NCBI GenBank assembly: GCA_963920665.1
Contig: OY987268.1
Coordinates: 17,672,501-17,736,500 of the forward strand
Origin: Straminergon stramineum
Taxonomy: Eukaryota > Streptophyta > Bryopsida > Hypnales > Calliergonaceae
Length of the DNA: 64,000 nt
Direction of reading: 5' to 3'
Shown here piece by piece: positions 1 through 12,550 of the stretch. The notes beneath the pieces are model-generated. The model had not been told where the DNA came from. It made no database searches and saw only the letters and a program-made list of their open reading frames with translations. Position 1 is the first letter of the stretch; each line of letters begins with the position of its first letter. Position numbers and translations under genes: made by a program.

Positions 1-240
1 TCACACCAAAAAGAGACAAGGGAATATGCACCAAATCAAAGCATAGTAATTAGAAGTTAAACCACAACTTCAGTGACCCAAGCTGAAAATGATGTATAGA
101 AAAAAGGCTCACAAATGACGGAGTACTTCTTCGATGAAGGTGAAGGTACTCTAAATTGATAGTCACAATACAGTAATCAATTGCCCTAGCTAGCAGTGAA
201 ACCAAAATATGACTAAATCTTGGGACTTGAGCTATTTCCT
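1..240. other. AT-rich flank, nothing recognised
   Basis: This is probably intron or downstream sequence of the hAT-like remnant. No further transposase exon (such as the C-terminal dimerisation block) could be identified. Confidence 0.4.
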
Positions 241-1658
241 TTACAATCCTAAAGCCATTACTGCACCCTCTTTTATTTTAGAAAAAAAAAAGTGAAGGCA
301 ATAGAAAAAATAGATCAGTACCTCAGTGGCATTGTTTTTTGCATAGTCGGCCTTCATTTTCACCAATAGAGTGCAATAATTAGCCAAAAGCCGATGCAAG
401 GGCTCCAACAACGAAACCCATCTTGTAGTAACTTGAAGCAAAGGCTTCAACCCTTTAGTTTTCATAACTTTAGCTAACTTTTGGTATTCACACAATCGCT
501 TCGGACTCTTGCTGAAATAAGCATGTGTCTTTTGAATCACTTGCTCCAAGACTGTAAATATTGGCAATGTAGATACGGATTTCGCTGCAAGGTTGCATCT
601 ATACTCCATGTAGTGAACCCCTACATGAAAAGGTGCAAACTTTGTTTGCAATTGCATTGTAACCCCACTTCTAGCACCTTGAAAAGTACTAACTCCATTG
701 GCACCAAAACAAAGCAACCTCCTCAAAATTTGCTCCAATGTCACATCTCCACTACATTCCAAGGTCTTCACAATGACCAAGGTAAGTATGTCTACACCAG
801 CTCCATCCGTCAAGTGTTGTACAAAAATCAATTGAGGAACCTGCACATAATTCTCAACTATGTAAGCGTGTATACAAAGCCAACTCCCATTATCCATGGA
901 AGTGACTTTGTCACACGTTATAGCAACAAAGGGAGCAATAGATATCTTTTTTTTGATAGACTCCTTCACTTGCTTGTACGTAAATTTTGCCATTTTTCAG
1001 CCAGAGCTATCTATCCAATGCATACGAGGAAGATTCGGAACATTGAGGAAGGTGTACAAGCCTTGTCTTTCTTCATGTATCAACATTGGATGGCCAGATG
1101 AGAGGATTTGGAAAATTGTGCTGAGTTGCACAACTTTCTTGGACTTCGCTGTAGAAATAGTCACGTTCACTTACTGGAGGACAGAAGTGGGCTGTCTTGC
1201 ATTAAAATATCGTAAATTGATTTGATGATGACAAGTTCTCGAAATATACCACTCCCCTGCCTTCACATTGTACTTGGGTATGTTGAACGCGGCCTTCCTT
1301 CTACCCTCATGCTTCGTAAGCGTGCCCCACTTGGGCCCCAAAATCTTTTTTTTCTTTCAAATGTACAACAGACTTTGCACTTAATGAGGTGTACTTGACC
1401 ATCATTTCCTCGAATGGGTTCTGCCCAAACTAGTTTTGTAGCCCATTCATTTTGAAATCGTCTAGTGCGATCATAATTTACCTTTGGTTTTTTGGGAGGG
1501 GGGACTCCTTCAAAATCATCATCAAATTCCATTTCACCCTCTCTATATGAAATTTTGACAAAATCTGCTCGTAATTGGTGGCGAGTTTGAATATTTACTG
1601 CTGTGGAAGGAGATTGCGTACAATTCGTGCTTCCTATCTGCGACTCAAGAGGAGGCGG
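241..1658 (-). pseudogene. hAT-like transposase (zinc-finger/DUF4371-type), broken
   Basis: This is the main part of a degenerate transposase-like gene read right to left. The N-terminal part (about 1532-1370) has an FQNEWATKLVW block and a CKVC pair typical of the BED-like finger of this plant family. The frame then slips by one base in an A-run near 1360 and continues as KWGTLTKHEGRRKAAF. A TGA replaces an expected Trp just before position 993, after HWIDSSG. The body (993-325) has TCDKVTSMDNGSWLCIHAY, LCFGANGVSTFQGARSGV and RCNLAAKSVSTLP, which match the RNase-H-like core of hAT-derived proteins. A likely splice donor follows near 325, so 241-325 reads as intron. The 5' coding end lies beyond element D at 6279-6298. 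Family assignment is from remembered motif resemblance; loss of function is read directly. Confidence 0.8.
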
Positions 1659-3235
1659 TGTGAGCCCTCAAGTTGGCACTTGGAACTCAGGGTTTTTTTT
1701 TTTTTTTGTTTTAGTCAGTATTTTAGCATAATTATATGCAAAAATGCATAAAAAGAGTGTTTGAGTGGTATTTGGTAGAAGTCCCTACCAATATAGTGAG
1801 GGGTCATCTTAGAAGTGTAGAGTATATAAAATACTCAAATTTTATACTTCTAAGGCCTAGTTGAGAGTCTGAGAGGTCGACTAAGTGTTTCCGAGAGAAC
1901 TAAGGGTTTGAGTGTTAGCCAATCCTAGTAGTTGTCCATGTTAAACTAAGTCTTACAATGGCATGTGACAAGCTGGCTAAGTCTATTTTAGGTCTAGAGA
2001 GTCTAGTATAGGTCACCATCCAATTCGTAAAGAATTTGGATTGGTAAAGTTCTTATTTGCAGATAACTTATAGAAGAATTATCCAATCTGCAAATAAAAT
2101 GATGGGAGAGCGACCGGAGTATGAAGAAAGGTGCTTTTATTCTAAAAGCATGCCAAGAGCCGACATTGGAGCCGGTTGTTCCAAGATTCCCCAATACAAG
2201 AATAATTTCCCCCTCGGGCGGAAATTAAAAGGGAATTGCTAATTTTAGCTTCCCTATTAATAGTGCAAAGTGAAATGTAATGTTGCACTTTGGTTTTGGG
2301 AGTTTCCTAGAAGCTACCCAAAAAGTTTCGGAATTTTCCTGAAACTATTACATGACTCCATGGGAAGTCAACTACATTTAGACATGGTTGTAAATTCCTA
2401 GGAATTACCCATGTTGTAGTAAAATCCCACTAAAAATTAGGATAGAGTGTTGTGTGCTAATAAAGCGCTCCGCAAAGTTTGAAGACATTCTGACATTCCT
2501 AGGTACCAGAATCGGCAACGACAATGGACTTTTGAAGAATTTACAACTTTACGGCGGGTTGACCGGCGTACCAGGAGGTGGCGGTGTCCAAATAACATGA
2601 ATGAGGGGTCTTTTCTTACTCCCACAAACCTTCTAAGTAACCCTAGCTAGATAGTTTCCTCAAAAGAAACAAATTCCAAAAGTTAGAGTTTTCACCTTTC
2701 TTTGGAGTTACCGTGAGTGATTTTACGCTTACAAATGGCTGGGAAGAAGGGGGTAGGGGATCCCCGAGGCTAATTTGGGTCTTCTAAACACAATGGCGCA
2801 ATCGTTTTTCAATTTGGAGTTGTTCCCTAGAAGATAGGAGGGGTCCAGCAGTAGGTTTGACTTTTTTATAGTAATTTGTGGTAATTCAAAGTTAATTTCG
2901 CAAATATCTTTTGGAAAATTGAAGATTGGATTTGGTTAAGACCTCTTTTCTTGCGTAACAATCCATCTTTTGTTTAAAGAAAGACAATTTAGAAATACTT
3001 TGGGTTAATTAGCAAAATATCTAGGTTAATTAGGGTTATTTTCAAAATATCTTTGGGGAAAGATCTTGGATGTGATTTAGCCAAGATTTATTAGCTAAAT
3101 GGAGAGGGTTCTAGAGAATTCCTCCATTAAACAAAGATTATTTTGGAATTACATTAGGGTAGTTTAAGAAATATCTCGGGATCAAAAGTAAATGTTTTTC
3201 CACCGACAACTTACCGGGGAGGGGCCTGGAACAAG

Positions 3236-3244
3236 TATAAAAGG
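3236..3244 (+). promoter_or_regulatory. TATA box of element D
   Basis: TATAAAAGG is followed by a GC-richer leader. It lies 1577 bases from the element start. An equivalent box occurs in element B (21635-21643, minus), about 1260 bases from that element's start. Position and conservation suggest the U3/R boundary of an LTR. Confidence 0.55.
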
Positions 3245-3659
3245 CCCTTCCCTCGAGGTTGTCGGTACCCTCATCCTCATTCTTATATCTAACCTTTGTT
3301 TTTGTGCTACCGGCGTGGTCGGAGCACTGATCCAGGTCAAGATCTGACCTAAGTTTCATTCTAATTCTTGATTTGCACACTTTGAAGGACGAGAGGGTCC
3401 CTTCAAAGTGATTTCTATTTGATTTCATTAAGTTCTTGAGGCTAAGCCTCCATTTTCTTTGAATTGTGAGAGTTTTGGAAGGGATAGACCTCCAAACTCT
3501 AATTTCGTTTAAGATTTCTTGAATACTAACAAATTGTGCTCATTACAACAGAATTTGGTATTAATATACTTAAGGCGGTGAAGCTTGACTTTACCAAAAG
3601 TTTATTAAACCAACCCCTGCCCAAAATTCGTTGTATAACGAAGATTGGGACTTTAATTG

Positions 3660-3840
3660 CTGAAGTTCAGTTTAAACGATGTCATGCGTACCTCCTTTAG
3701 TGATTAAACTTGGAAACTTGGAAATTTTAGAGAATTAATCTTTAAAATTCGGTTTAAACACTGTCATGTGTACCTCCTTTAAAGATTGACTTTCAAAATA
3801 CTAAAATTTAATCTTTGACACCGTGTACACCTGGGGTTGC
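3660..3840 (+). repeat. Short direct repeat inside element D
   Basis: Two copies of a block of about 90 bases lie head to tail, at about 3662-3725 and 3748-3800. Each holds a GTTTAAAC core and a GTACCTCCTTTA block. The copies have diverged by several substitutions. Confidence 0.6.
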
Positions 3841-4554
3841 CCCCGCACAGCAAAGCTTTGACTTTGAAAGATTTGAAATTAACACTTGGGAAATTTCGTT
3901 AGTGCATGCTTCGAAAAATGCTTTGCAGGAGTAGTAATTAGGAACATTTTAAGGTAGGAAAAAGTAGTCAAAATTGTTTAGTTTGAATTCTTGATAAAAC
4001 CCTTAGTAGTAGTTAGAGAAAACCAAGATTTAGATTAGTTTCCCTTTAGTTAGAGTCATTTAAATTATCTTTGAAAGAGATTTTTAGCTTAGAATACTTA
4101 GTTGTTTAGTTTTAACCTTTTCCCAAAAATCCCCAAAAAATTAGATTGTTAGTTTAGAAATTAAGAAGTTCCCAAAATTCCCTAAAAATTAATTAGTGTT
4201 AGAGTTAATTAAGTCTGAAAATTAATTCCGTTTATTAGTGTGGCCATAAAGGAAGGAGAATCAAAGCTGTGATTCAATAACTAATACAGAAGACCAAAAC
4301 CAGGGGTCTTACCGGCTAACCAGTTGATTTAAACTCATTAAACTGCAGTCCAGCAAGTTCAGAATCGGGAGAGATAGGGAGTTCGATTCAGTAGAGTGAG
4401 CAGGACAGTCGGCAGAGGTGAACCAACCGCGCCGCGCCACGTGTCAGGCGTGACACGGATTAACAATGGGGTCGCAAGGGGAACGACCAACGGAGTGGTG
4501 CCACGTGGCTCAACAAGCCGGGGTCTAGGGAGCTCAGCTCGACCAGGGTTCAAG

Positions 4555-4615
4555 GAGACCAGTTCAATAGGAGTCCAGGGAGTTCAACCCGATCAGAGTC
4601 CAGGGAGTTCAATCA
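4555..4615 (+). repeat. Minisatellite-like duplication (~30 bp)
   Basis: GAGTCCAGGGAGTTCAA occurs twice in a row within element D, with related AGTTCA words just upstream. Confidence 0.5.
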
Positions 4616-6278
4616 ATACAGAACTGAAGCAAAGACTGACAAAACAACCCTTGATCTATAAGGTGAGATTTTAAAACACTCCAAGAATTATTATAACTTA
4701 GTTAAAGGTCTAAACAAGGTACCTTCAAATCGCCACACTCACACACTTCTTGAGAAACAAAGAACAATGAATCAACATAACAAATGAGAGTTGAAGAAGT
4801 TGAAATGAAAGGTTAGAGACGAAAGGAAGAAGAAGAAGAAAAGGAATCTAGATAATTAATGAGGTGAGAATCGTTTGAATTTGATTTTATTCTAATTACT
4901 ATTCACTAAGTTGTTGGTTAGTCATTGATTAGGATTCTTTTAGGAATTAGAAGGCTAGGCTTTGGTTAGGTTTTGTTTTGTTAGGCTTAATAAGACAAAT
5001 GGATAAAGACAAAATGCCAACTAATATCTTTTGAAAGATTAGGAAATTACAAAATAATTAGGATTTATTAGATTTGATTTGATTTAGTGGATTTAAAAGG
5101 TTTTGAGGTATTAAAATAATTTCTAATTATTTTAAATACAACCAAAATTAATAAAATCCCATAACCATTAGTAGGAAAAGAAAAATTGAAATTAAAAAAC
5201 AACATCGAACGAGATTTAATTTCAAATGGCGTGATGAATTAGCAAAATGGAGGATGGAGCGGGATACTACGAAACCATTCACCTCGTAATTCTCGAGGAC
5301 GGTACGATCGATCATTTCATGGGAAAGGTACGTTAAAATTCTTTATATCTCATTTCAATTTAATTAAAATCTCATTTGGCAAAATAAACCCTTGGAACCT
5401 TTAGGAAAATTAGAAAAGAAAATTAACATTTAAAATTAAAATTGTTCGTTTAGACTAAGAAATAATTAATGAATGAAATTTAACTCGTTAGACTTTTAAA
5501 AAACAAATTTCATTCATTAATAATTTTTTAAGAATTTAGTTTTTAGTGTTTTACCTTGTGGGAAAGGTAATTTCTGAATTTTCATAAAACCCTAAAAAAT
5601 ACTAATTTTAGAATAGAAAATTTAGTTTACGATAGATTAGAAGATAATTACAAAGAATTTCTAAAGAATCTTTAAGGAATCATTTAAATTAGGAATCAAT
5701 TAAGGAATCTTTTGAAGATTCCAGAACCTCTTTTCATTTAAAAAATACTTTAATTTTAAGTGAGAAAAGGTTGGATGAAGTTTGATTTCAATTTGGATGA
5801 AATTCTTTAATTAGTAGTCAAATTAGGTTTAGTCTTAGAATTAGGTAACTAACATAACTAAAAACTTAACCCTAAAATTTAGATTTATTTCGAGTAGTTT
5901 TACTATTTTTAATTCGTGGATGAAAGTTGTGAGGTAGTTTAGGGATCAATATTTCATCCATTTATTTCTTTTACTAGGAAGGTCAGAATTTAACTTGCTT
6001 TATCATTTCGAAAAGGGCAAATTACATTCTACAAGTTAGGTTAGATTGGGTTTAGTTTGAATTTATCTTTTGATTAGTTAATTGATTTAGTTAACCATAG
6101 CGTAGAAAATTAGAATTTACTTTATTTAAGTTTAATTTGGATATTTAAAACAAAGTGTCCATTGCTTGGAAGGCGCAAATTGAACTTAGATAAAAATCAC
6201 CCTAATAATATTGATTGATAGGCCGTCAGAACCCGTGTGCACGTTTTGACTCGAAGGGTGGAGTTTAAAACACTCACA

Positions 6279-6298
6279 GGCGGTGACTCAAGCATCAT
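6279..6298 (-). pseudogene. 5' coding tip of the hAT-like gene, cut off by element D
   Basis: On the minus strand an ATG ATG pair (6298-6293) opens MMLESPP. If element D and one GGCGG copy are removed, this frame runs without a break into LESQIGSTN of the main hAT-like frame upstream of 1532. The reading frame therefore supports both the element boundaries and the claim that D inserted a few codons after this start. The first ATG is the best start seen. The same frame stays open upstream to about 6400 without an ATG. Confidence 0.65.
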
Positions 6299-7639
6299 TG
6301 TGTCTAGAGACACAACATTGGAGCAAATCTCTTTCGAGGCAGATTGAGAACTAGATGATGTTGGATTAGAGAGGGCACATAGCACGATGAGAGGTTGCCG
6401 ATTACTCGGATTTCTTCAACTGCAGAAGAATTTCGCGATGGACACAGCTTCCTGAGCACTTCGTCAAGTATTGGAGTCTTCTTTGCAGATGGCCTTTCCT
6501 TTCATCTTGTGTCGACGAGTGGCAGCCTCCTTCTTTGCCTTTCGTTGCGCTACATGGTTTGCCCTGGCATTTGCAATCGCAGTTAGCTCCTTGTGAAGTT
6601 GAGTGTTGGCCTCCCGCATGGTAGCCTCTTTTGGCTCTACGCCTACACAATATTGATTTTCAAAGTCCGCCATGTCCAGATTTCCAACAACCTCTCCCAC
6701 TGCCGGAAGTATTTGAAAATGCTATCAAACATAAATGGATAAAAATAGTTTAGCAATAGAACATGCTGTGAAGTAGAGACTTGTAAGGTAAGAGGTAGAA
6801 GCGTTGTTGGTGAATATGTGTCAAACCATGGCACTAAAACCCTAAACAAAGAGTACAATATTCACAAGCACCATTGGCGACCATTGCTCAAACCATGGTG
6901 TATTAGATAAGATAAACATCCAAAAACACAACTCAATGATCAAACAAAGTGCAAAACAAAAATATTGCAATCTAGAGGTCATTGTAGCAAGAAAGGAAGA
7001 AGGATACCTATAGTGCTGCCACCATACCATGATATACCCCAGCAAAGCTTGCACCCCCCCACCCATAGTACAACCCTTGCGGAATGGACACAAATGCACA
7101 CAATGTCCATTACAATGAAGCCGCCCTACACGGAAAGAACCAGACGAAGTGGGAGCAAATGCACCATCTATAGTTGGGAAGATGGCAACTCCATTGCGAT
7201 TAACTAGAAGGAGTCGTGTAGCAGTACCACAAAGTACAACAACAACTGGCAATAAACTCTGGAAGGGTGGAGTTGAAGTAGGTGACAGAGTGGAATGACC
7301 TGTCCAAAATGTGGCAATGGCTATTTTAGTACTACCCTAAACTCAAGCGATGAACAACTGTCGTTGTGGTGTTGGAATGGCAACGGATGCCCAGCTTACT
7401 AGTTCCATCGAGGCGAGAAAGGTGGTAGAGTAGAAGCAAATTGGTGCAGGAAACTTAAATTCATGTGTTGCGCGAACCACAGAGTTGGTGATGAAGGCAG
7501 CTACAATAGTAGCTTTCAGACAATGGACCCTCAACTCTAGGCTTCTCTCTTGTTTCTTTTTCTCAGATTAAATTTTTTTTCCTTAATGCTTTTTTGCCCC
7601 ACTTTTTGAACTAGTGCTTTCTAGCCACATGGTGCCAAA
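6299..7639. other. Region without supported genes
   Basis: This is probably upstream flank of the hAT-like gene. Minus-strand open stretches at 6402-6700 (Lys/Ala-rich, coiled-coil-like) and 6842-7252 (136 codons, with a Cys-rich LHCNGHCVHLC run) show no recognised domain and are not called as genes. Confidence 0.4.
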
Positions 7640-7880
7640 AAAAGGGCTGCTGGTGACCATGGAAATCATCCATTTTGGAACCGTGTGACATCATCTACTT
7701 TAGAAAAATCAGAAATACTCATTGGGAGTCAAACTATTGTAGAAGATCTTCCCTTTCCACCCCTAATTCCAAGGATGAATAGTTGCAATTTTGTCCTACA
7801 CAGAAGAATTCCTTGTCATTCATTGGACAATAATCATCTGCCACGTTGTTCAAGGGCTAGAGATGGGAGGGAATTTAATT
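7640..7880 (+). repeat. Dispersed repeat, copy 1 (partner at 56885-57120)
   Basis: It shares with 56885-57120 the ordered blocks ATGGAAATCATCC, GGTCAAACTA-type, AGATCTTCC/AGACCTCC, AGGATGAA, TTTTGTCCTA and CATT(G/A)GACA. Both copies are in the same orientation and degenerate. The type is unknown. Confidence 0.6.
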
Positions 7881-8425
7881 TAATTTGAGGGAAGACATTG
7901 GCTGCCCCCATGTTGTAAAATGTTGGCTGAGTTCATGAACACACAAGGTCAATATTTCCCATATGATTATTCTATATGTTAGTTGGTTTATTAATATAGT
8001 GCAATGTCATAAGCTTAGTGCAAGTCAACAAATGCTCTAAAAGGAATGACTACTATTCCTAGTTTAATTTCCTATTAGCTGGAGTACTTCGGAAAAAAAC
8101 CAATGTAAGTTATAGAATGTTGAAACAATTATGGAAAAAAATAATGAATGAATGAATATAGAAAGTTGGAGAATGATTTTTTTTATTGTTTTGACACTGA
8201 AAAAGGGAGTTTTGATGGGGAAGTTGCAAAGCTGAGGGGTTCCCACTTTCTGCGGGAGCACCTCTAGTGTTAAGTTAGATAATAATATTATGAAAAGGTC
8301 ATCATACAAATAGCCTGGGTGAACTAACCTGCTTGCTTGTCCCCAAGGCAAAATGCTGAAATTTTTTATTTGCCATGCATGATAAAAATTTGCAAATTTG
8401 GAGTTCATATTTGCAATCAAAGGCC

Positions 8426-8515
8426 CAAAATTAGAAGGAAGAAATGTCGAAGATAAATTAATGAAGCACAAAATTAGAAGGAAGAAATGTCGAAGATAAA
8501 TTAATGAAGCACAAA
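8426..8515. repeat. 43-bp tandem duplication
   Basis: A 43-base unit beginning CAAAATTAGAAGGAAGAAAT is present twice in tandem and the copies are essentially identical, so the duplication is recent. It lies in otherwise unannotated AT-rich DNA (7881-9069) that holds no supported gene. Confidence 0.85.
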
Positions 8516-9397
8516 ATAGGGTTTTTTTTTCCTTACATGCACCCATGCATTGACTTGGGGGAACAACCAAGGGTGGTGGTTCACTAAGGCCATACAAATG
8601 TAACTTAGTTACTTTGAAACCCCTTCTTCTTTTACTTTTGTAATTCAAACTAAAGTTGATTCTCTACTGTTGAAAGTATGCCTAACATATGTCTATCCAA
8701 TACCAAGTAGGAAGTTGTGACTTCACAAATGAAAACCTAAAACCCACCCCAAGTACAACAATGATAACATATTTTCAGCAACCCTTTTTGGGGGGGGCCA
8801 GATTGCACTATTTTAAAATAAATTGGGTCTACTTTTTTCTAGATAAAAGTAATCTTTTTTCGCCCTAAAAAATTAATTTCTATGAAAAATGTAGATGAAG
8901 TTGCCAAATTTGAATGAAAAGAGGATGAATATGATTAAAGGGTGTTTTTTGGTCCAGAAGACGGATGGATATAGAAATACAATGCTTGGCACCAAATTTT
9001 AAGTAGTCAACATCTTGGCACTTTCTCAAAAAATAAAAAATAATGGATAATTTTGAATATGTTTGTGAGTGTGAGTGCCAATTTACCCACCCTTGGTAAA
9101 TCGCAAATACAATCAGGTTTTAGGTTTTGACTAAGTGAATTCTACTTTAGGGTGCCTAAGCATGGTCCATGGTGTCTTCCAAGTAATAGATTTTTTCAGT
9201 GCCTAAATGTGACTAAACATGCAAGAATTGCTAAATCTATGTATGATATCCTTGGTTAGCCAAATGAATGAGGCCACTGTGATTTTTGGATGTGACTCAC
9301 GTCAGAGAGGAACTAACTCTAAGACCCACTAGGACATTCCTTGTCATTTCTAAAAATCTAAAATTCACCCTATCCGACCTTCCTAGCCAAAGTTATA

Positions 9398-9443
9398 AAT
9401 GGATGAAGTTTGATCGCTACTTGGTTCTTCAAACTTCATCCAC
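9398..9443. repeat. Hairpin motif in the 3' part of the long-LTR family (element A)
   Basis: GGATGAAGTTTGA and its complement TCAAACTTCATCC flank a 15-base loop, giving a 13-bp perfect stem. The same structure recurs at 12551-12592 in element B, in weaker form at 9861-9910, and as a decayed form on the minus strand of D near 5920-5970. Confidence 0.75.
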
Positions 9444-10919
9444 AAATTAAGTTGAGTTCCCTAATTCAGAATGATTTGAAATTTCTTAAAGTAGTTCAAG
9501 AGACTTATCCTTACCTAAATCTGGAATTTGATTTTAATTGAAAACTTCTATGGATTTTTCATCCAACCCTAGTCTAAACTTCATCCTTCATTATCTTTTG
9601 TATTTTTCATGATTTTCCCTAATTGAGAGGGTCCTATGGGCTCTACTCAACTTCTCCTACAAGCCTAGAGTTTAAAATTCCTCACTTAACTTCTACCACC
9701 TAACCTTGGGATCGACTCCCTTTAGCATTCAGGGTTCAGGTTAGCCTTCGCCTATTTACTATTTTGTGGTAAGTTCATATTTTTCCTTTGTAGCCCTTAA
9801 TTCTAGCTTTCCAGATTGGTAAGACACTTGCTAATCCGATACTCCCACTCAAAGTTCTTGATGGATGAAGTTTGGCTGCTAGTCGGAGGTTAAAACTTCA
9901 TCCACTAATTTCCCTTAGTCTATAATTCGGAATTGACTTTTTCTTTCGCCTATAGACCCTCATTTATAGCCTCTTCCTAATCTCTTCAATTTGCTACCAA
10001 CTTTTATGTTTAACTGTTTTGCATCCGAATTAAGTCCTAACCTTCATCTAGTGGTAACTTCCTTGTTTCTACTCTGATTTGGGCATGCTTTAGGGTTTTG
10101 GAAAGCTACAAAACTCCTCCCTAGGTTTCTACCCTAAAAAAGATGTGACCTCTAGCCTTAGGGTCTGACTTAGGGGTGGGCCTCGGCCGGAATTAATAAC
10201 TACTAATTAGGGGAATTGAAAAAGTTAAGGATGGTTCGTTTCATACTTCCGAACTTGAATCATTGATCGTGCCCAATGGGGGTTCTCCCTCTTGGCCATG
10301 AATTCCCTTGATACGATGTAACGAAATGCGGTTTTTAATAATAGAGTATGTTACTACAAGTTTTGCTCATTGGCTTCATCCTATTTCTTCCCTCCTCCCC
10401 CTTCTTGTTTTCTTTTTACACTATTCTTCTTACGTCCTATGATGGCCCAACTACCCTCATTTCTACCTCCGAGACTAACTACGGACCTATCATTGCGTCC
10501 TACAAGGTTGAACTACCTCTTTTAGTCCTATGTCTTACGTCTAACCTTGCGATAATCACCTATAGTTAATCCAAGGGATCAAACAAGATTTGGAGATTCT
10601 TCTTCTACCTTATTTATTATTAATCCTTCCCATCAAATGGTCTCTCCTTTCTTGTCAATCCATCATTCATTCTCCTCTTCTTTGGTTTGTTTTGAAGAGA
10701 TAAGAAATTGGCTTCCTTGCTCCAAAGTTGGTCTTAGAGCAAGTATTAGTTTTGGGATGTTCTCCCTTCCTCCCTTGGGCTTCCTTATTCCCCTCGGGCC
10801 CTTGGGTTTTTTCCCCTTCTCCCCCTTATCTTTGGCCACTGCCCTAATCTTCAAGTCACGAAACCTCCAACCTTGGACAAAGCCACCCCTCCTCCTTATG
10901 CACCGATTTTCCCCATCCT

Positions 10920-11105
10920 TCCGATGACTGCTAGACCTCTTGATATTGCTAAACCCCACCTAATAGTGTTGAACCCAACCCGACATTACTAAACCTTCCC
11001 TCCCGATGATTGCTCGATGCCTTGATCCCCCCTAATACTACTAAATCCTATTTGGATTGCTAGATCCTCCAGATATTGCTAGACCCTCCCTAATGGTGTT
11101 GGGGG
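10920..11105. repeat. Degenerate short tandem repeat
   Basis: Variants of ATTGCTAGACCCTCC and ATTGCTAAACC recur about every 20-40 bases. Confidence 0.5.
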
Positions 11106-11384
11106 TTAATGGGCTAGTCTTTTCTTTCTAGTTATGGTGGCATTTTACGCTAAGGAAAGAAAAAGAAAAAAGGGAGGGACATGTATCTAATTTATTGGAT
11201 TGATCTACTATGTACGAGCGCCAGCAGTGATTTCTCTTCTCCCACCGGTCACCATTCCCTTTTTGACTCAATATCTACTTCCTACTTTTGGGGCCTAAAC
11301 TTTGTTTTGTTCCCAACGCATTTTAGGAACTAAACTTTGTATGGGAAACCCATGGGTGTTTAAGGGTTAATCGTGCGGTGGTTT

Positions 11385-11560
11385 TAACACACCACTAAAA
11401 TTCTTTGACCCCTAGGAGATTCAAAGCTTCCTTGTGGTTTCCGCTTTTAACACACCACTAAGATTCCTTAACCTCTAGGGGATTCAAAGCTTCATCTTGC
11501 TTTCCACTTTCAACATACCATTAAGATTCTTTGACCCTAGGGAATTCAAAGTTTTGCTGA
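11385..11560. repeat. Three ~65-75-bp tandem copies
   Basis: Three successive blocks each contain a CACACCACTAA-like stretch, then GATTC, then CTAGGGGATTCAAAGCTTC. A homologous three-copy block is found in element B at 20940-21120, so the triplication predates the split of the two elements. Confidence 0.7.
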
Positions 11561-11810
11561 ATCGGTGGGACCCATCAACCCTCACCTTCTTTTGGCTCCC
11601 TTTAGGAACCATCACGTTAGTATTGAAGGACAAAAGAAAAAGACACTTGACACCCAACAATTAGCTATATAGGATTAGCACAATGACAATTTGATCTAAA
11701 GGCCCTCCAAAGCGGCATCGGCATGTCATATAGAGAGTTGCTGTAGGGTTAGTACAAAGACAAGACAAGGAGGGGAACCAAGGAATCCTTCAAAGAGCAC
11801 ATAAAACCAC

Positions 11811-11974
11811 CACTAGAAGAAATGTGTGTTTGCTTCAACAAAATCTACGTGACGTATTTGTAGAAGCAAATACAAAATCTTTGTTGAAAAACCCTTAAAA
11901 GCGTAGATTTTGTGTTTGCCTCAACAAACATATCATGTAGATTTTGTTGAGGCAAACACACATTTCTTCTAGTG
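11811..11974. mobile_element. Complete CACTA MITE (164 bp)
   Basis: It begins CACTAGAAGAAATGTGTGTT and ends with the reverse complement, reading AACACACATTTCTTCTAGTG within a few bases. Both sides are flanked by CAC, the 3-bp duplication expected for CACTA transposons. Almost the whole element folds back on itself. The first 12 bases match, apart from the first base, the right end of the large CACTA element at 40179-40190. It is non-coding and must have been moved by a transposase in trans. Confidence 0.93.
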
Positions 11975-12550
11975 CACAGTCTCTCAACAACACGGTAACA
12001 ATGAACTCTTAAGCCTCAAAGACTTGAGGAAGTTAGTACAAAGAGCTCAAGGTGCAAGGGACCTACAAAGACCTCAGAAGCTTGAAAAAGAGCAACAACA
12101 ACCAAAAAGTGCCTAAAAAACACCGTTGCAACTTTTGTAGCTAAAAACACCACAATTCCTAGATAAACTGAACCCAATAGACCCAAATACAACAAATGGG
12201 GGTGTTTGAGAGAGGAGAATGTGAGCACCAAATTATCCACCCTTGGTAATTTGTGAACACAACTAGGTTTTGGGTTTTGGTTTGGTGACTCCTACCTTTG
12301 GGAGTCTAAGCGTGGTCCACTATACCTTCCAAGTAATGGGTCTTTTTACTAAGTGTCTAAGTGGACCCAAATTGCAAGATTCGCTTAAACTACTTCCAAT
12401 GTTTTGGGCCGACCAGATGGAGGGCCTCCTGGATGATTTGGATGGACCCTACCTCATGGCGGAACTTTCCCAAGAGACTTCTAGTTCATCTCGTGCCATT
12501 TCTAAAAACGTAAGACTCGACCCAATCCGACCTTCCTAGCCAAAGCTACG

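Larger units (their letters stand above)
1659..6278 (+). mobile_element. Element D: giant solo-LTR-like insertion
   Basis: The element starts TGTGAGCCC and ends CACTCACA. It is bounded by a perfect 5-bp duplication GGCGG (1654-1658 and 6279-6283). It shares end sequences and long internal stretches with elements A and B, in the opposite orientation. Examples are the poly-T stretch after the start, the AAAAAGTTTCGGA block near 2320, the ACTAAAAATT block near 2430 and ATGAGGGGTCTTTTCT near 2600. A TATAAAAGG box lies at 3236-3244. No coding region or LTR pair was found inside 4.6 kb. TG...CA ends, a 5-bp duplication and an internal promoter fit a solo copy of a very long LTR. A non-LTR element with ~20-bp imperfect inverted ends is the alternative. 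Confidence 0.75.

Noticed and set aside
6842..7252. 136-codon minus-strand frame with a Cys-rich stretch
   Set aside because: Protein-like in part, but no domain, intron or homologue could be recognised. Left uncalled.
8064..8648. 194-codon open frame on the minus strand
   Set aside because: It spans a recent 43-bp tandem duplication that would shift any real frame, has no recognised motif, and reflects AT-rich composition.
10637..10959. Open frames of 96-98 codons on both strands in element A
   Set aside because: Both strands are open because of low-complexity composition. They are not conserved in element B.
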